This document shows, piece by piece, positions 1 to 9,456 of a DNA stretch of 64,000 nucleotides. The DNA is from Amphibacillus cookii. Its GTDB lineage: Bacteria; Bacillota; Bacilli; Bacillales; Amphibacillaceae. Under the pieces are notes generated by a model that did not search any database, was not told where the DNA came from, and saw only the letters and a program-made list of their open reading frames with translations. The first letter of the stretch is position 1; the number at the start of each line of letters is the position of its first letter. The position numbers and the translations under genes are program-made. Location: NCBI RefSeq assembly GCF_016908375.1, contig NZ_JAFBDS010000006.1:62001-126000 (forward strand), written 5' to 3'.

Positions 1-68
1 ATTTGACCAATTACTTGCTCAGCCACTCTCACTTTCGCCTCAGTTACCCTTTGTATGACTGCTCTCAT
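1..68 (-). CDS. dtd: D-aminoacyl-tRNA deacylase (5' end only)
   Basis: Only the first 22 or so codons lie in the window; the rest runs off the left edge. The translation begins MRAVIQRVTEAKVRV, the typical N-terminus of Dtd, which removes wrongly attached D-amino acids from tRNA in the cytoplasm. An AAGGAG ribosome-binding site sits just upstream of the ATG at 66-68. The gene follows relA by 16 bases, as in the B. subtilis relA-dtd pair, so the two are probably co-transcribed. Identification rests on a short stretch plus conserved gene order. Confidence 0.85.
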   Translation of the reverse strand, partial: MRAVIQRVTEAKVRVAEQVIGQ

Positions 69-84
69 AAAAAACTCCTTCATC

Positions 85-2283
85 TTATTGAACAACACGT
101 TCCACAGTATAAACATCTTTTATTTGTTTTAGACGATCAACAATCTTTCTCAAGTGACTAATATTATGGATTAAAATCGTCAAATGAATAACCACGATTT
201 TATTCCGATCAGATTTTCCACTCACAGCTGTTATATTCGTCCCCATCTCATTAACAGATTGCAATACATCATTTAAGAGCCCTCTGCGATCATATCCTGA
301 TATTTCTAAATCAACGTGATATTGTTTAGAACCAGCACCATCATTTTCCCATTCAACATTTAAGGCACGATCTTCTGCACCCTCAATATTCATATTCGGA
401 CAATCTTTCCGGTGAACCGATACGCCACGCCCTTTAGTAATGAAGCCAACAATCTCATCACCAGGCACTGGATTGCAGCATTTAGCTAATCGGACAAGTA
501 GGTTGTCAACACCTTCTACTTTAACACCTGAATCTTTTCTTTTGGATGGCTTAGACTTGGATTTTTGTTGTACTTGTTCAATACTATCTTCTAAATCTTG
601 CTTCTGTTCACTTCTTCGCAATTTATCTGTTAAGCGTGTCGCAATTTGTGATGCCGTAATACCCTGGTACCCCACAGCAGCATACATGTCATCAACACTA
701 ATGAAATTAAACCGATCAGCTACACGTTGTGTATTCTCTTGGGTTAATACATCCTTTGGGTCAAAACCTGTTGCTCTCACTTCTTTATCAACAAGTTCTT
801 TTCCTTTTATTACATTTTCTTCTCTCTGCTGCTTTTTAAAAAATTGCTTAATTTTATTTTTAGCTTGAGAAGTTTGAGCCATTTTGATCCAGTCACGTGA
901 AGGCCCATATGAATGTTTTGACGTCATAACTTCAACAATATCGCCATTATTTAACGGATAATCTAAGGGCTCCATCTTACCGTTAACTTTAGCACCAATG
1001 GTATGATTACCTACTTCAGTGTGGATCTTATAGGAAAAATCAATCGGTACAGATCCTTTAGGTAATTCAATGACATCACCTTTAGGTGTAAAGACATAGA
1101 CCATATCAGCAAATAATTCAACTTTTAATGATTCCATGAATTCTTCTGCATCATTCGTTTCACTTTGGGATTCAAGAATCTCTCGGAACCATGCCAATTT
1201 CTCTTCAGAATTTTCTTTACCTGGTTCCAACTTTTTGCCTTCTTTATAAGCCCAGTGTGCAGCGATACCATATTCAGCAATTTCATGCATTTCTTTCGTT
1301 CGAATTTGCACTTCAAGAGGAGCGCCTTTAGGACCAATTACCGTCGTGTGTAATGACTGATATAAATTTGGCTTTGGCATTGCGATATAATCTTTAAAGC
1401 GACCAGGCATCGGTTTCCAACATGTATGAATAATGCCCAATACAGCATAGCAATCTTTAATACTATTAACAATTATTCTGACAGCTAAAAGATCATAAAT
1501 TTCATTAAATTGTTTGTTTTGTAAAACCATTTTTCGATAAATGCTGTATAAATGTTTTGGACGTCCCGAGAATTCTGCTTTAATATTAACATCTTGTAAT
1601 TGTTGTTGAACTTCTTTCATAACTTCTTCAATGTAATATTCACGTTCTTCTCGTTTTTGTTTCATTAAATTCACAATTCGATAATACTGTTGTGGGTTTA
1701 AATAGCGTAACGCAGCATCTTCTAGTTCCCATTTCACTGTTGAGATACCGAGTCGATGCGCGAGTGGTGCGAAAATTTCCAATGTTTCATTGGCGATTCG
1801 TCTTTGTTTTTCTGGCGGCAGATGTTTTAATGTTCGCATATTATGCATGCGATCAGCTAACTTAATGAGAATAACACGGATATCCTTGGACATGGCAACA
1901 AACATTTTGCGATGGTTTTCCGCTTGTTGTGCTTCTTTCGATTTATATTCGATTTTCCCTAATTTAGTCACACCGTCAACAAGCATGGCGACTTCATCAT
2001 TAAACGTTTCTGAAAGGTCAGTCAAAGAGATATTCGTATCCTCTACGACATCGTGAAGAAATCCCCCAGCAATGGTTTCAGCATCCATCCCTAAGTGCAC
2101 AAGTATACCCGCCACTTGTACCGGATGAATAATATAGGGTTCCCCAGATCGTCTAAATTGATCTTCGTGCGCTTTATTCGCATATTCATAGGCACGACGA
2201 ATAAAATTAAGATCTTCATCTGCTAAATATGAAGATGCTTGATCAATCACATCCTGTGCTGTTAAAATATTTTCTTTCGCCAT
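85..2283 (-). CDS. relA: bifunctional (p)ppGpp synthetase/hydrolase
   Basis: RSH-family stringent-response enzyme of 732 residues, the usual length for the long Rel protein of Firmicutes. The N-terminal HD hydrolase domain shows IIHPVQVAGIL and the HDVVEDT motif near residues 77-83. The synthetase domain follows, with RPKHLYSIYRKM near residue 243 and EYGIAAHWAYKEG near residue 340. A TGS domain (YVFTPKGDVIELPKGS) and a C-terminal ACT domain (DRRGLLNDVLQ) complete the regulatory half. It makes and degrades the alarmone (p)ppGpp in response to uncharged tRNA on the ribosome. An 800-base gap carrying two repeats separates it from apt, so it may have its own promoter. All catalytic landmarks of both halves are present. 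Confidence 0.97.
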   Translation of the reverse strand: MAKENILTAQDVIDQASSYLADEDLNFIRRAYEYANKAHEDQFRRSGEPYIIHPVQVAGILVHLGMDAETIAGGFLHDVVEDTNISLTDLSETFNDEVAMLVDGVTKLGKIEYKSKEAQQAENHRKMFVAMSKDIRVILIKLADRMHNMRTLKHLPPEKQRRIANETLEIFAPLAHRLGISTVKWELEDAALRYLNPQQYYRIVNLMKQKREEREYYIEEVMKEVQQQLQDVNIKAEFSGRPKHLYSIYRKMVLQNKQFNEIYDLLAVRIIVNSIKDCYAVLGIIHTCWKPMPGRFKDYIAMPKPNLYQSLHTTVIGPKGAPLEVQIRTKEMHEIAEYGIAAHWAYKEGKKLEPGKENSEEKLAWFREILESQSETNDAEEFMESLKVELFADMVYVFTPKGDVIELPKGSVPIDFSYKIHTEVGNHTIGAKVNGKMEPLDYPLNNGDIVEVMTSKHSYGPSRDWIKMAQTSQAKNKIKQFFKKQQREENVIKGKELVDKEVRATGFDPKDVLTQENTQRVADRFNFISVDDMYAAVGYQGITASQIATRLTDKLRRSEQKQDLEDSIEQVQQKSKSKPSKRKDSGVKVEGVDNLLVRLAKCCNPVPGDEIVGFITKGRGVSVHRKDCPNMNIEGAEDRALNVEWENDGAGSKQYHVDLEISGYDRRGLLNDVLQSVNEMGTNITAVSGKSDRNKIVVIHLTILIHNISHLRKIVDRLKQIKDVYTVERVVQ

Positions 2284-2378
2284 TTGTAATCACCTTAATC
2301 CTTTGTTAGAAAAACTTGCACCTTAGTATGTCTTATACTAGAGCTTCAAAATCTCTTTTTCGCTGACTAACTTTTTTT

Positions 2379-2627
2379 ATAAAATGAACCTTCAATCAGT
2401 GGACGGAGGCCTACAGGATGTAGGTCATGCAGACGTTGCCACAGGAGGTGGCGATCTTAGTCTGTCATCCTTCTTAAAGATGTGGCGGTTTTAGTCTGCG
2501 ATCTTACCCACCTACCGATGATTCGTCAAGTGAATCAGGACATTAGCTTCCGTTATCACCGACCTCAATCGATTTGCTCTACGCTCTATTTTGAGGTCGG
2601 GGTTTTACGGAAAGTTATCTATGATAA
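2379..2627 (+). repeat. dispersed palindromic repeat, copy R1 (long form)
   Basis: A copy of the intergenic repeat that begins ATAAAACGAACCTTC and ends GGTTATCTGTGATAAA in its consensus. It has a first hairpin (CAGTGGACG pairing with CACCTACCGATG, imperfectly), a spacer with TGAATCAGGACATTAGC, and a second long stem closed by CTCAAT/TTTTGAGG. The loop of the first hairpin holds an extra module of about 100 bases (2407-2508) with its own stems (CCTACA/TGTAGG, AGAC/GTCT, GCCAC/GTGGC). The same module is in copy R11. Confidence 0.85.
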
Positions 2628-2650
2628 CCGTTTGATCTTTTACTATCCTA

Positions 2651-2677
2651 TTAGAAAAACTTGGCTATTGCCAAGTT
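2651..2677 (-). terminator. Rho-independent terminator candidate
   Basis: AACTTGGC, a four-base loop and GCCAAGTT form a perfect 8-bp stem. On the minus strand it is followed by TTTTTCT. It would stop transcription coming from apt before the relA promoter region. Confidence 0.55.
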
Positions 2678-2746
2678 ATGATTAAATAAAGCCTTCTTCA
2701 TACATATCACTACTTTGTTCACTATCATAACACGTATTCTTTATAT

Positions 2747-2774
2747 TTTATAACACTTATTAAAACTATTTCAA
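2747..2774 (-). promoter_or_regulatory. possible sigma-A promoter for relA
   Basis: On the minus strand TTGAAA (2769-2774) and TATAAA (2747-2752) are 16 bases apart in a very AT-rich stretch upstream of relA. This is a pattern match only; other -10-like hexamers occur nearby, such as TATGAT. Confidence 0.3.
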
Positions 2775-2838
2775 CAAATTACGTCAAATATATTGACTTT
2801 GCTTACTTTAAATAATATGTCCATGATTAACAGATTAT

Positions 2839-2995
2839 ATAAAACGACCCTTCAATTAGTGGGCATTTTCGTTCTTCGCCCATTGATTGGTTGTTGAGTG
2901 AATCAGGACATTAGCGTCCGTTGCCGACCACCTAACTAAATTCAGCTTAACGCTCTATTTTGAAATGCGGTTTACTGACGGTTATCTGTGATAAA
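2839..2995 (+). repeat. dispersed palindromic repeat, copy R2
   Basis: Standard-length copy. The first hairpin pairs CAATTAGTGGGC with GCCCATTGATTG. The middle holds GTGAATCAGGACATTAGCGTCCG. The second stem is weaker than in other copies (CACCTAA against TTTTGAAATG). It ends ACTGACGGTTATCTGTGATAAA. Confidence 0.85.
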
Positions 2996-3029
2996 CGATG
3001 AAAGGAAGCCCCCTTTCATATCATACTAT

Positions 3030-3078
3030 GTCATAATCAAAAGCGTACCTTTGTGTTGGCACGCTTCTGAATTATGAC
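3030..3078 (-). terminator. long hairpin after apt, probable terminator
   Basis: GTCATAATCA-AAAGCGT and ACGCTT-TGAATTATGAC form a stem of about 18 bp with small mismatches, starting a few bases after the apt stop codon. The T-run on the minus strand is short (TTTT inside the stem), so termination may be partial. Confidence 0.5.
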
Positions 3079-3082
3079 TATA

Positions 3083-3595
3083 TTAATACTGCATTAATGT
3101 CAAGACTTCGTAGCCGTTTAACTTATCACGACCATTTAAGTAGGTCAATTCAATTAAAAATGCACAGCCTACCACAATTCCGCCCAGCTCTTCAACCAGC
3201 TTAATAGTTGCTTCAATGGTTCCACCTGTAGCTAACAAATCATCCGTTATAAGCACACGTTGGCCTGGTTTAATTGCATCACGATGAATCGTTAAAACAT
3301 CTTTACCATATTCTAAACCGTAGTCTACCTTTATCACTTCCCGTGGCAACTTCCCTTCTTTACGGACAGGTGCAAAACCAATTTCTAATGCATAAGACAC
3401 GGGGCAGCCGACGATAAAACCTCGCGCTTCCGGACCTACCACAAGATCTGCTTTCATCTCTTTTGCATAGTGAACAATCTCATCAACAGCTGCTTTATAA
3501 GCAGGGCCATTATCCATAAGTGTAGTGATGTCTTTAAATTGGACGCCTTCTTTAGGCCAATCCTGTACTACTGTAATATACTGTTTATAATCCAT
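3083..3595 (-). CDS. apt: adenine phosphoribosyltransferase
   Basis: Converts adenine plus PRPP to AMP in purine salvage. The 170-residue product starts [17 protein letters not shown], as Firmicute Apt proteins do, and carries the PRPP-binding loop [14 protein letters not shown] near residue 120. The ATG at 3595 is preferred over the one at 3601 because AGGAGG lies 9 bases before it and only 3 bases before the other. The start overlaps the end of recJ, which suggests translational coupling in a recJ-apt unit, the same pair seen in B. subtilis. Confidence 0.96.
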   Translation of the reverse strand: MDYKQYITVVQDWPKEGVQFKDITTLMDNGPAYKAAVDEIVHYAKEMKADLVVGPEARGFIVGCPVSYALEIGFAPVRKEGKLPREVIKVDYGLEYGKDVLTIHRDAIKPGQRVLITDDLLATGGTIEATIKLVEELGGIVVGCAFLIELTYLNGRDKLNGYEVLTLMQY

Positions 3596-5906
3596 AAACA
3601 TTTTCCTCCTCTGTAGAACGCGTGCGTTCTACTTGACTCTCTAGCCATGATTTTAATTGTTGATAATTAGAATAATACAAAGCTTCTTGAACTTCTCGCT
3701 TTTTTAAAGCTTTTTGGTAAACAACGGATTCATTTATTTGCCGTTTCTTAGCCTGCTGATTGGGTCGTACTATCCCATTAGTTATTTTAACAAATTCCAA
3801 TTCAGAAAACACTTCTAAGATGAACTCTATTTTATTTAATTTCCACCCTTTATATTGAGCAATTTTCTTTTTTTCAAGCTCGTTATTATACATTTCTCTT
3901 TTTAAAAGCAAACCATAAAACCATTTGAAATCAGCTCGACTTGGTAATGACTCCAAGAAATGATCTTCTTCAATACTATAACAAGCATAAATATTATCGG
4001 GTTTAATCACAGATAGAATATGCTGCAACTCAATCAAATCAATGGGTAAATCAACTAGGACAAGATTGCTGATCTGGCTTGTGTTTACTTGAGATAAAGC
4101 ATCATATTGTATTAATGGCAGCGGACTATTATTTTCTATATTTTGAAACGTTACACCTAAACTATCGTTGGGCGTTAAATGTTCTAATCGTTTTTTCCAT
4201 AATTTTGAACCTCGAAAATCAAAAACTTGTTTTTCTTGAATTCTGATATCTTCAATAAGCATTTGTGGCGATCGTAAGCCATTCCATTCATTCATTTGCA
4301 ACTGGCCAACAATTTCGGCATCCGTGTCCGAATTAACGGCGTATAGTAATTCACCTAATCCAAAACCAACCATTGCTAACTCGTGCTCGTTGTCCATAAG
4401 TGCCAGTTTTAGATGGTTCTTTTTGGCACCAATCTGCTTGATATCTTTGGGCTTTCCCTTCACATGAAAAAGCGGTCTCGGATTAGCCATACCAAATGGC
4501 GCAAGCTTTTCTATTTCTTCGATAACTGCTAACGAGACATTTGCTAGATCAATAGAGGCATCAATGGACACCTGCTCCTTGTAGTCTTCAGGCTTCAAAT
4601 TCTCTTTTGCCAGAGCATTTAATGCATCTCTTAAACGATTAATTTGATCGATAGTTAACGTCATACCCGCTGCCTGTGCATGACCACCAAATTGAAGAAA
4701 TAAATCACGCACTTGCATACCATAATGAAAAAGGTCAAAAGCTTCAATGCTTCTACCTGAACCTTTAGCATGACCCAAATCAGGCTTAAGCGTCAAGCAA
4801 ATCACAGGACGTTGGTATAGCCTTAACAATTTCGATGCTACAATACCTAATACACCTTCATTCCAGCCTTCTTTTGCAACGACAATCACATGTTGATTGC
4901 TCTCAATATCTTGCTCCACCTGTTCAATGGCTTCTTCAACAATTTGAGAAACGATCTGTTGACGTTCTTGGTTCATTAAGTCAATCTCAGAAGCAATTTG
5001 TTGTGCTTGTATTGGATCCTCAGTTAATAAAAGTTCAACAGCTGGGTAGGCGGTCTGTAATCGTCCGACTGCATTTAAGCGTGGACCAATGCCAAAGCCT
5101 ATATCCTGTTCATTAACCTCACCTTTAATACCAGCCACTTCTTTCAATGCGTGAATGCCTGGACGCCTACTACGTGTTATCGCAGCTAAACCAAACTTAG
5201 CTAAAATACGATTTTCACCTTTTAGCGGGACTAAATCAGCTATTGTACCAATGACCACCAAATCAAGAAATTGTTCCGGAAAGTAACCTAATAAAGCTTG
5301 TGCTAATTTAAAAGCAACACCGACTCCAGCTAGCTCTTTGAAAGAATAACGATCTGAACATTTAGGATGAACGATAGCAAAAGCTTCAGGCAATTGATCT
5401 TGTAATTCATGATGGTCAGTTATAATTAAATCTATACCGAGCTGTTTCGCTACATCAGCAGCTTCAAATGCTGCAATACCTGTATCTACCGTAATAATGA
5501 GACCAAAACCTTGCTTTTTGGCTTCATGGAAAGCATCTGGATTAGGACCATACCCTTCTGTAAAGCGATTTGGAATGTAATAATCACACATCGCCCCTAA
5601 TTCATGTAAAGTTTCAACCAACAATGTCGTTGCTGTGACACCGTCAGCATCATAGTCACCAAAAACAAGGATACTTTCGCCACGATCAATAGCGATCTTA
5701 ATTCTTTCTTTAGTTGCTTGTACACCATTTAAAAGCTCAGGTGATAATAAGTCTTCTAATTTGGGATTTAAGAACTGTTCAATAACCTTTTCGTCTTTCA
5801 TCCCACGTGTTGCAAGCAATTGTTCAACAATAGTTGAAGATGGATATGATGCTAATGACTGATCTTGTTTATATGTAAAGTTCCATTTTTTCTGGCTATG
5901 TAACAT
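3585..5906 (-). CDS. recJ: single-stranded-DNA-specific 5'-3' exonuclease RecJ
   Basis: RecJ degrades single-stranded DNA in recombination and mismatch repair. The 773-residue protein shows the DHH-family motifs [11 protein letters not shown] (near residue 73) and ITDHHE, then GVGVAFKLA, and the DHHA1 motif [12 protein letters not shown]. An OB-fold region and the extra C-terminal domain typical of Firmicute RecJ follow. The start was set at the ATG at 5906 (MLHSQKKW) because GGGGTGAG precedes it; an in-frame upstream start exists at 5924. It overlaps apt by 11 bases. Confidence 0.95.
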   Translation of the reverse strand: MLHSQKKWNFTYKQDQSLASYPSSTIVEQLLATRGMKDEKVIEQFLNPKLEDLLSPELLNGVQATKERIKIAIDRGESILVFGDYDADGVTATTLLVETLHELGAMCDYYIPNRFTEGYGPNPDAFHEAKKQGFGLIITVDTGIAAFEAADVAKQLGIDLIITDHHELQDQLPEAFAIVHPKCSDRYSFKELAGVGVAFKLAQALLGYFPEQFLDLVVIGTIADLVPLKGENRILAKFGLAAITRSRRPGIHALKEVAGIKGEVNEQDIGFGIGPRLNAVGRLQTAYPAVELLLTEDPIQAQQIASEIDLMNQERQQIVSQIVEEAIEQVEQDIESNQHVIVVAKEGWNEGVLGIVASKLLRLYQRPVICLTLKPDLGHAKGSGRSIEAFDLFHYGMQVRDLFLQFGGHAQAAGMTLTIDQINRLRDALNALAKENLKPEDYKEQVSIDASIDLANVSLAVIEEIEKLAPFGMANPRPLFHVKGKPKDIKQIGAKKNHLKLALMDNEHELAMVGFGLGELLYAVNSDTDAEIVGQLQMNEWNGLRSPQMLIEDIRIQEKQVFDFRGSKLWKKRLEHLTPNDSLGVTFQNIENNSPLPLIQYDALSQVNTSQISNLVLVDLPIDLIELQHILSVIKPDNIYACYSIEEDHFLESLPSRADFKWFYGLLLKREMYNNELEKKKIAQYKGWKLNKIEFILEVFSELEFVKITNGIVRPNQQAKKRQINESVVYQKALKKREVQEALYYSNYQQLKSWLESQVERTRSTEEENVYGL

Positions 5907-6072
5907 AAGCTCACCCCTGACCAATCTATTATACTAGAGTCTGTCAGGGGGTTCAAATAATCTTTTACTTTTATGCTGGCGCGTACCTGCGAAAAGTGAA
6001 CAGCTGTAACGGTAGAGAACGCACACAAATAATGGATAAAACTTTTTAATAGCTGTGGTTATATGCTGATTT

Positions 6073-6396
6073 TTACGATACGGGATCACTTTCAGTAACT
6101 TTAGGGTCAACTTCTATACCTTCTTGCTCATCATCGATAGAAAGTTTGTTCTTTAAACTTTCATTTTCTGCTTCAAGTTGTCGAACCGACTTTCTTATAC
6201 CTATCAAATGATAAATACTAAATCCCCCCGTAATTAGACCGCCTAACAGTGTTGAAACAAGAATAATTAAAATAAGCGGAGATTCAGCTGTGGTAAATAA
6301 ATAATTCACTTCTACAGGCTCAACATTAATAACGGCAAAGATAGCTACAATAAGCGCAAAGACTAATGCTGAAATAATATACGTTTGTCCCTTCAT
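6073..6396 (-). CDS. LapA-domain membrane protein
   Basis: A 107-residue protein with two membrane spans (near residues 5-25 and 40-65) and a charged cytoplasmic tail, matching the LapA/DUF1049 family. The second span is followed by a heptad-like segment (VRQLEAENESLKNKL) that may form a coiled coil. The equivalent position in B. subtilis holds yrvD, a protein of the same kind. The role in Firmicutes is not established; in Enterobacteria LapA-type proteins take part in LPS regulation, which does not apply here. An AGAGGTG site precedes the ATG. Confidence 0.75.
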   Translation of the reverse strand: MKGQTYIISALVFALIVAIFAVINVEPVEVNYLFTTAESPLILIILVSTLLGGLITGGFSIYHLIGIRKSVRQLEAENESLKNKLSIDDEQEGIEVDPKVTESDPVS

Positions 6397-6458
6397 TTTT
6401 TCACCTCTTTAATGATTAAACTTATTTAAGTTCTACCACAATTTTCAGTTTATTAAAC

Positions 6459-6494
6459 AATAAAATTAAAGCCAGTAAAGCGTTGTTTACTGGC
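6459..6494 (-). terminator. terminator after secDF
   Basis: GCCAGTAAA, a six-base loop and TTTACTGGC form a perfect 9-bp stem at 6471-6494. On the minus strand it is followed by TTTAATTTTATT. It lies about 30 bases after the secDF stop codon. Confidence 0.8.
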
Positions 6495-6523
6495 TTTACT
6501 GGCTTCGACCTTAGCTTATAACT

Positions 6524-8782
6524 TTAAACTTGTGGACCATCGTTGCGTTTCTTCTTAACATAAACGATTGGTTTATCTTTAATATTGCGTCCCCGCCATA
6601 CTAACCATACTTGTGCAGCAATGAAAAGCGAGGAATACATACCAGCAAACAAGCCAATTACAAGGGCAAACGAGAAATTTGTAATCGCACTTGCACCAAA
6701 TAGGAATAAAAACAATGCAGCAACGATGACGGTCAGCACTGTATTAATACTCCGAGCTAATGTCTGCATCAGGCTGTCATTAACAATTTTCGCCAATTGA
6801 TCAAAAGAGCGCACACGTTGCTTTGCTTTTAAATTTTCTCGAATCCGGTCAAAGGTCACAATCGTATCATTAATCGAATAACCGACTATTGTTAAAATCG
6901 CAGCAATGATCGTTATATTAAACTCAATTTGTGTCATACTAAATATCGCCAAAATGATAAAAGCATCATGTAATAATGCAGCAATGGCTGTCAATGCAAA
7001 ATAAAATTCAAAGCGTATCGTTACATAAATAATAATGAAAATAGATGCAAATAACACAGCTAGAATCGCATTACGTGCCAACTCTTGACCGACTACTGGT
7101 GAAACCGTACTAACATTAATATCGGTTCCATAGACTTCATCGAAATATGAGCGCACTTCGGCAACCGTTTCTTGACTTAATTGCTGATCAAAACGCGCCA
7201 CAGCTATTTCGTTATCATTACCAGAAAACGAGAGACTTTGAACGTCTAAATCAAGTGTGTTAAAGTGCTCAATTATTTCTTCTTCATCTACCATGTCGAT
7301 CGTATTCACTTCAACACGTGAACCACTGGTAAAATCAATACTTAAATTAAGTCCAATCGTACTAAGGAATATAGCACCCACTAGCATTAACAACAGGGAA
7401 GCAGTAAAAAACTTCTTCCGATGTTTGACAAAGTCAAATCGTTTTCCTAATACAGTCGGTTCAATCGGTGTCGAATCAGAAATAGCTTGAATCGCTGATG
7501 GCTTAACCCCAAACCAACGGAAACGTTTATTTAAGAAGCGACTATTGACCCATAGCCCTAGTAACCAACGAGAGATAAATACAGAGGTCATAAAGCTCAA
7601 AACAATACTGACTATGAGTAGTGTTGCAAAACCTTTTACTGAACTCGTACCAAAAATAAATAAAATCGCTGCCGCAATAAGCGTTGTAATATTCGCATCA
7701 AAAATCGTAGATAGTGAATTTTTATTAGCAGCTTTAAAGGCTGCAATCATCGTTTTGCCTTGCAACAACTCTTCTTTCATGCGTTCATAGGTAATAATGT
7801 TGGCATCGACCGCCATCCCTACACCTAATATTAATGCCGCAATACCTGGCAAGGTAAGTACACCATTCATCCATCCGAACACAAGTATAACGAGATAAAT
7901 ATACAAACTTAATGTGATTACAGAAATCATACCTGGAAATCGATAATACGCAATCATAAAAAGAAAGATAAATAGAATCCCTAGTGCACCTGCAAAGATC
8001 GTCTCATTCATCGCATCTATACCAAACTGGGCACTAACAGATGTTGAATATTCTTCATTTAAATCAACAGGCAACGACCCGGCATTTAAAATATCCGCTA
8101 ATTGTTGCGCAGATTGCACTGTGAAATTCCCATCAATTTGGACATTAGATGTATTTAACACTTGATTAATCACCGGTGCCGATATAAATTTAGGATCATC
8201 TTTGGTAACTTCTTCCGCAAACGAGTCTTCTTCTTCCTGATAATCCAACCATATGACTAATTGATTACTTAGTTGATCATCTTCTAAGATCGTTCGCGTA
8301 ACTTCTCCAAATTGGCTTGCCTCTTTTAGTTGTAGTGTTACAATCGGCTGATTTGTTTGTGGATGAAAATCTTGTCGGGCGCCACCTTCCACTAAGTCTG
8401 AACCATCTAAATATTCGTGATCTTCAACATCACGAAAGGATAACCGCGCTGATGTTGACAACAATTCTCTTGCCTCATCTTCATTTTCAATACCAGCAAG
8501 TTGAACTCGAATCCGATTAGGTTCTTCGATAGTAAAATTAGGTTCGCTCACTCCCAACACATCAACACGTTGACGCAACGATTGCACCGTAGCATCAAGG
8601 ACACCGGTCGTAATCTCTTGTTCTTCATCCAACGGTTCTACTTGATATAAAATTTCAACACCACCTTGTAAATCAAGACCAAGGTTTAATTCTTTCGCCG
8701 TATCGGTTGCTGTAGTTGAAATGACAGCAATTAAGGTTAATAAAACAATTAAAAAGCCAATCAAGCGATTTTTTCTAATCAT
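6524..8782 (-). CDS. secDF: fused protein-export translocase subunit SecDF
   Basis: SecD and SecF are joined in one 752-residue chain, as in B. subtilis. The N-terminal membrane span is followed by LGLDLQGGVEILY, the SecD D1 motif, and a large extracellular P1 domain. Six SecD spans follow, including VGMAVDANIITYERMKEEL. The SecF half starts near residue 445, with IGLNLSIDFTSGSRVEV and TIVGYSINDTIVTFDRIREN. The complex uses the proton gradient to pull secreted proteins through SecYEG. A terminator follows directly. Neighbouring comN and spoVB match the B. subtilis order. Confidence 0.97.
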   Translation of the reverse strand: MIRKNRLIGFLIVLLTLIAVISTTATDTAKELNLGLDLQGGVEILYQVEPLDEEQEITTGVLDATVQSLRQRVDVLGVSEPNFTIEEPNRIRVQLAGIENEDEARELLSTSARLSFRDVEDHEYLDGSDLVEGGARQDFHPQTNQPIVTLQLKEASQFGEVTRTILEDDQLSNQLVIWLDYQEEEDSFAEEVTKDDPKFISAPVINQVLNTSNVQIDGNFTVQSAQQLADILNAGSLPVDLNEEYSTSVSAQFGIDAMNETIFAGALGILFIFLFMIAYYRFPGMISVITLSLYIYLVILVFGWMNGVLTLPGIAALILGVGMAVDANIITYERMKEELLQGKTMIAAFKAANKNSLSTIFDANITTLIAAAILFIFGTSSVKGFATLLIVSIVLSFMTSVFISRWLLGLWVNSRFLNKRFRWFGVKPSAIQAISDSTPIEPTVLGKRFDFVKHRKKFFTASLLLMLVGAIFLSTIGLNLSIDFTSGSRVEVNTIDMVDEEEIIEHFNTLDLDVQSLSFSGNDNEIAVARFDQQLSQETVAEVRSYFDEVYGTDINVSTVSPVVGQELARNAILAVLFASIFIIIYVTIRFEFYFALTAIAALLHDAFIILAIFSMTQIEFNITIIAAILTIVGYSINDTIVTFDRIRENLKAKQRVRSFDQLAKIVNDSLMQTLARSINTVLTVIVAALFLFLFGASAITNFSFALVIGLFAGMYSSLFIAAQVWLVWRGRNIKDKPIVYVKKKRNDGPQV

Positions 8783-8867
8783 ATGTATTGCTTCCTCCTC
8801 AGCTCAACATTCAAATGAAAAATTAAGCTTTTGATTATTACTATTTAACAAGCTAAACGCATTTTTC

Positions 8868-8970
8868 ATAAAACGCCCTTTCAATCAGGACATTAGCTCC
8901 CACCTAAATAGATGAGCTCTACTCTCTATTTTGTGGCGCGCGTTTTTACTGACGGTTATCTGTGATAAAA
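8868..8970 (+). repeat. dispersed palindromic repeat, copy R3 (short form)
   Basis: This copy lacks the first hairpin. It joins ATAAAACGCCCTTTCAATCA directly to GGACATTAGC and then the second stem (CCACCTAAATAGA against TCTATTTTGTGGCG). It ends TACTGACGGTTATCTGTGATAAAA. It lies between secDF and comN. Confidence 0.85.
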
Positions 8971-9041
8971 AAAGCTACACTAAATAAATTTAAAAATATT
9001 TAAATCACCATTATGTATTATGCGTGGTTTAACAATCATTG

Positions 9042-9338
9042 TCAATTATCTTCTTGCTGATCTGCAGTAACGGCTGCAATTGATGCTAATAAATCATCAT
9101 CTTGATAATTTTGCACGGTCAGATAACTCATAAACACATGGGCATTAAGATGGAAAATATCTTCAACCACTTGATACAACCTTTTTTCTTGATCTTTACG
9201 CCAAACCTTTGTTAATAAACACTGCCAAACGTTATCTGAAGTCGCATCACGATAACCAAATAATTGCAATTCACTAACTTTACTATCGATCACATCTTGC
9301 AACAGCGGTTTCCATGCTTCAACATGCTTCTTTTCCAT
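9042..9338 (-). CDS. comN: ComN-like post-transcriptional regulator
   Basis: A 98-residue acidic, helix-rich protein (KKHVEAWKPLLQDVIDSK, FGYRDATSDNVWQCLLTKVW) matching the small post-transcriptional regulator family. In B. subtilis the gene between secDF and spoVB is comN (yrzD), which controls comE mRNA and localises with DivIVA; position and size agree here. There is no membrane span and no recognisable nucleic-acid motif. GAGGAGG-type bases lie before the ATG. The function is transferred from the family and was not read from catalytic residues. Confidence 0.75.
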   Translation of the reverse strand: MEKKHVEAWKPLLQDVIDSKVSELQLFGYRDATSDNVWQCLLTKVWRKDQEKRLYQVVEDIFHLNAHVFMSYLTVQNYQDDDLLASIAAVTADQQEDN

Positions 9339-9456
9339 TGCGTTTCCTCCTCAGCAGCAGATGAATTTCACCATCTAGTCATGCTCGTACATCTGCTGTG
9401 CATATACTTCATTGTATATGAATTTTAAAAATTTGAGAAGGTAGGATTTATAAATT

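Noticed and set aside
2482-2685. Plus-strand frame of 67 codons inside repeat R1
   Set aside because: It lies within the structured repeat. A related peptide (LQDVGxxDV, LSSFLKMWRF) can be read in R1, R11 and R5b, but only because the DNA is conserved; frames differ in start and end and have no ribosome sites.
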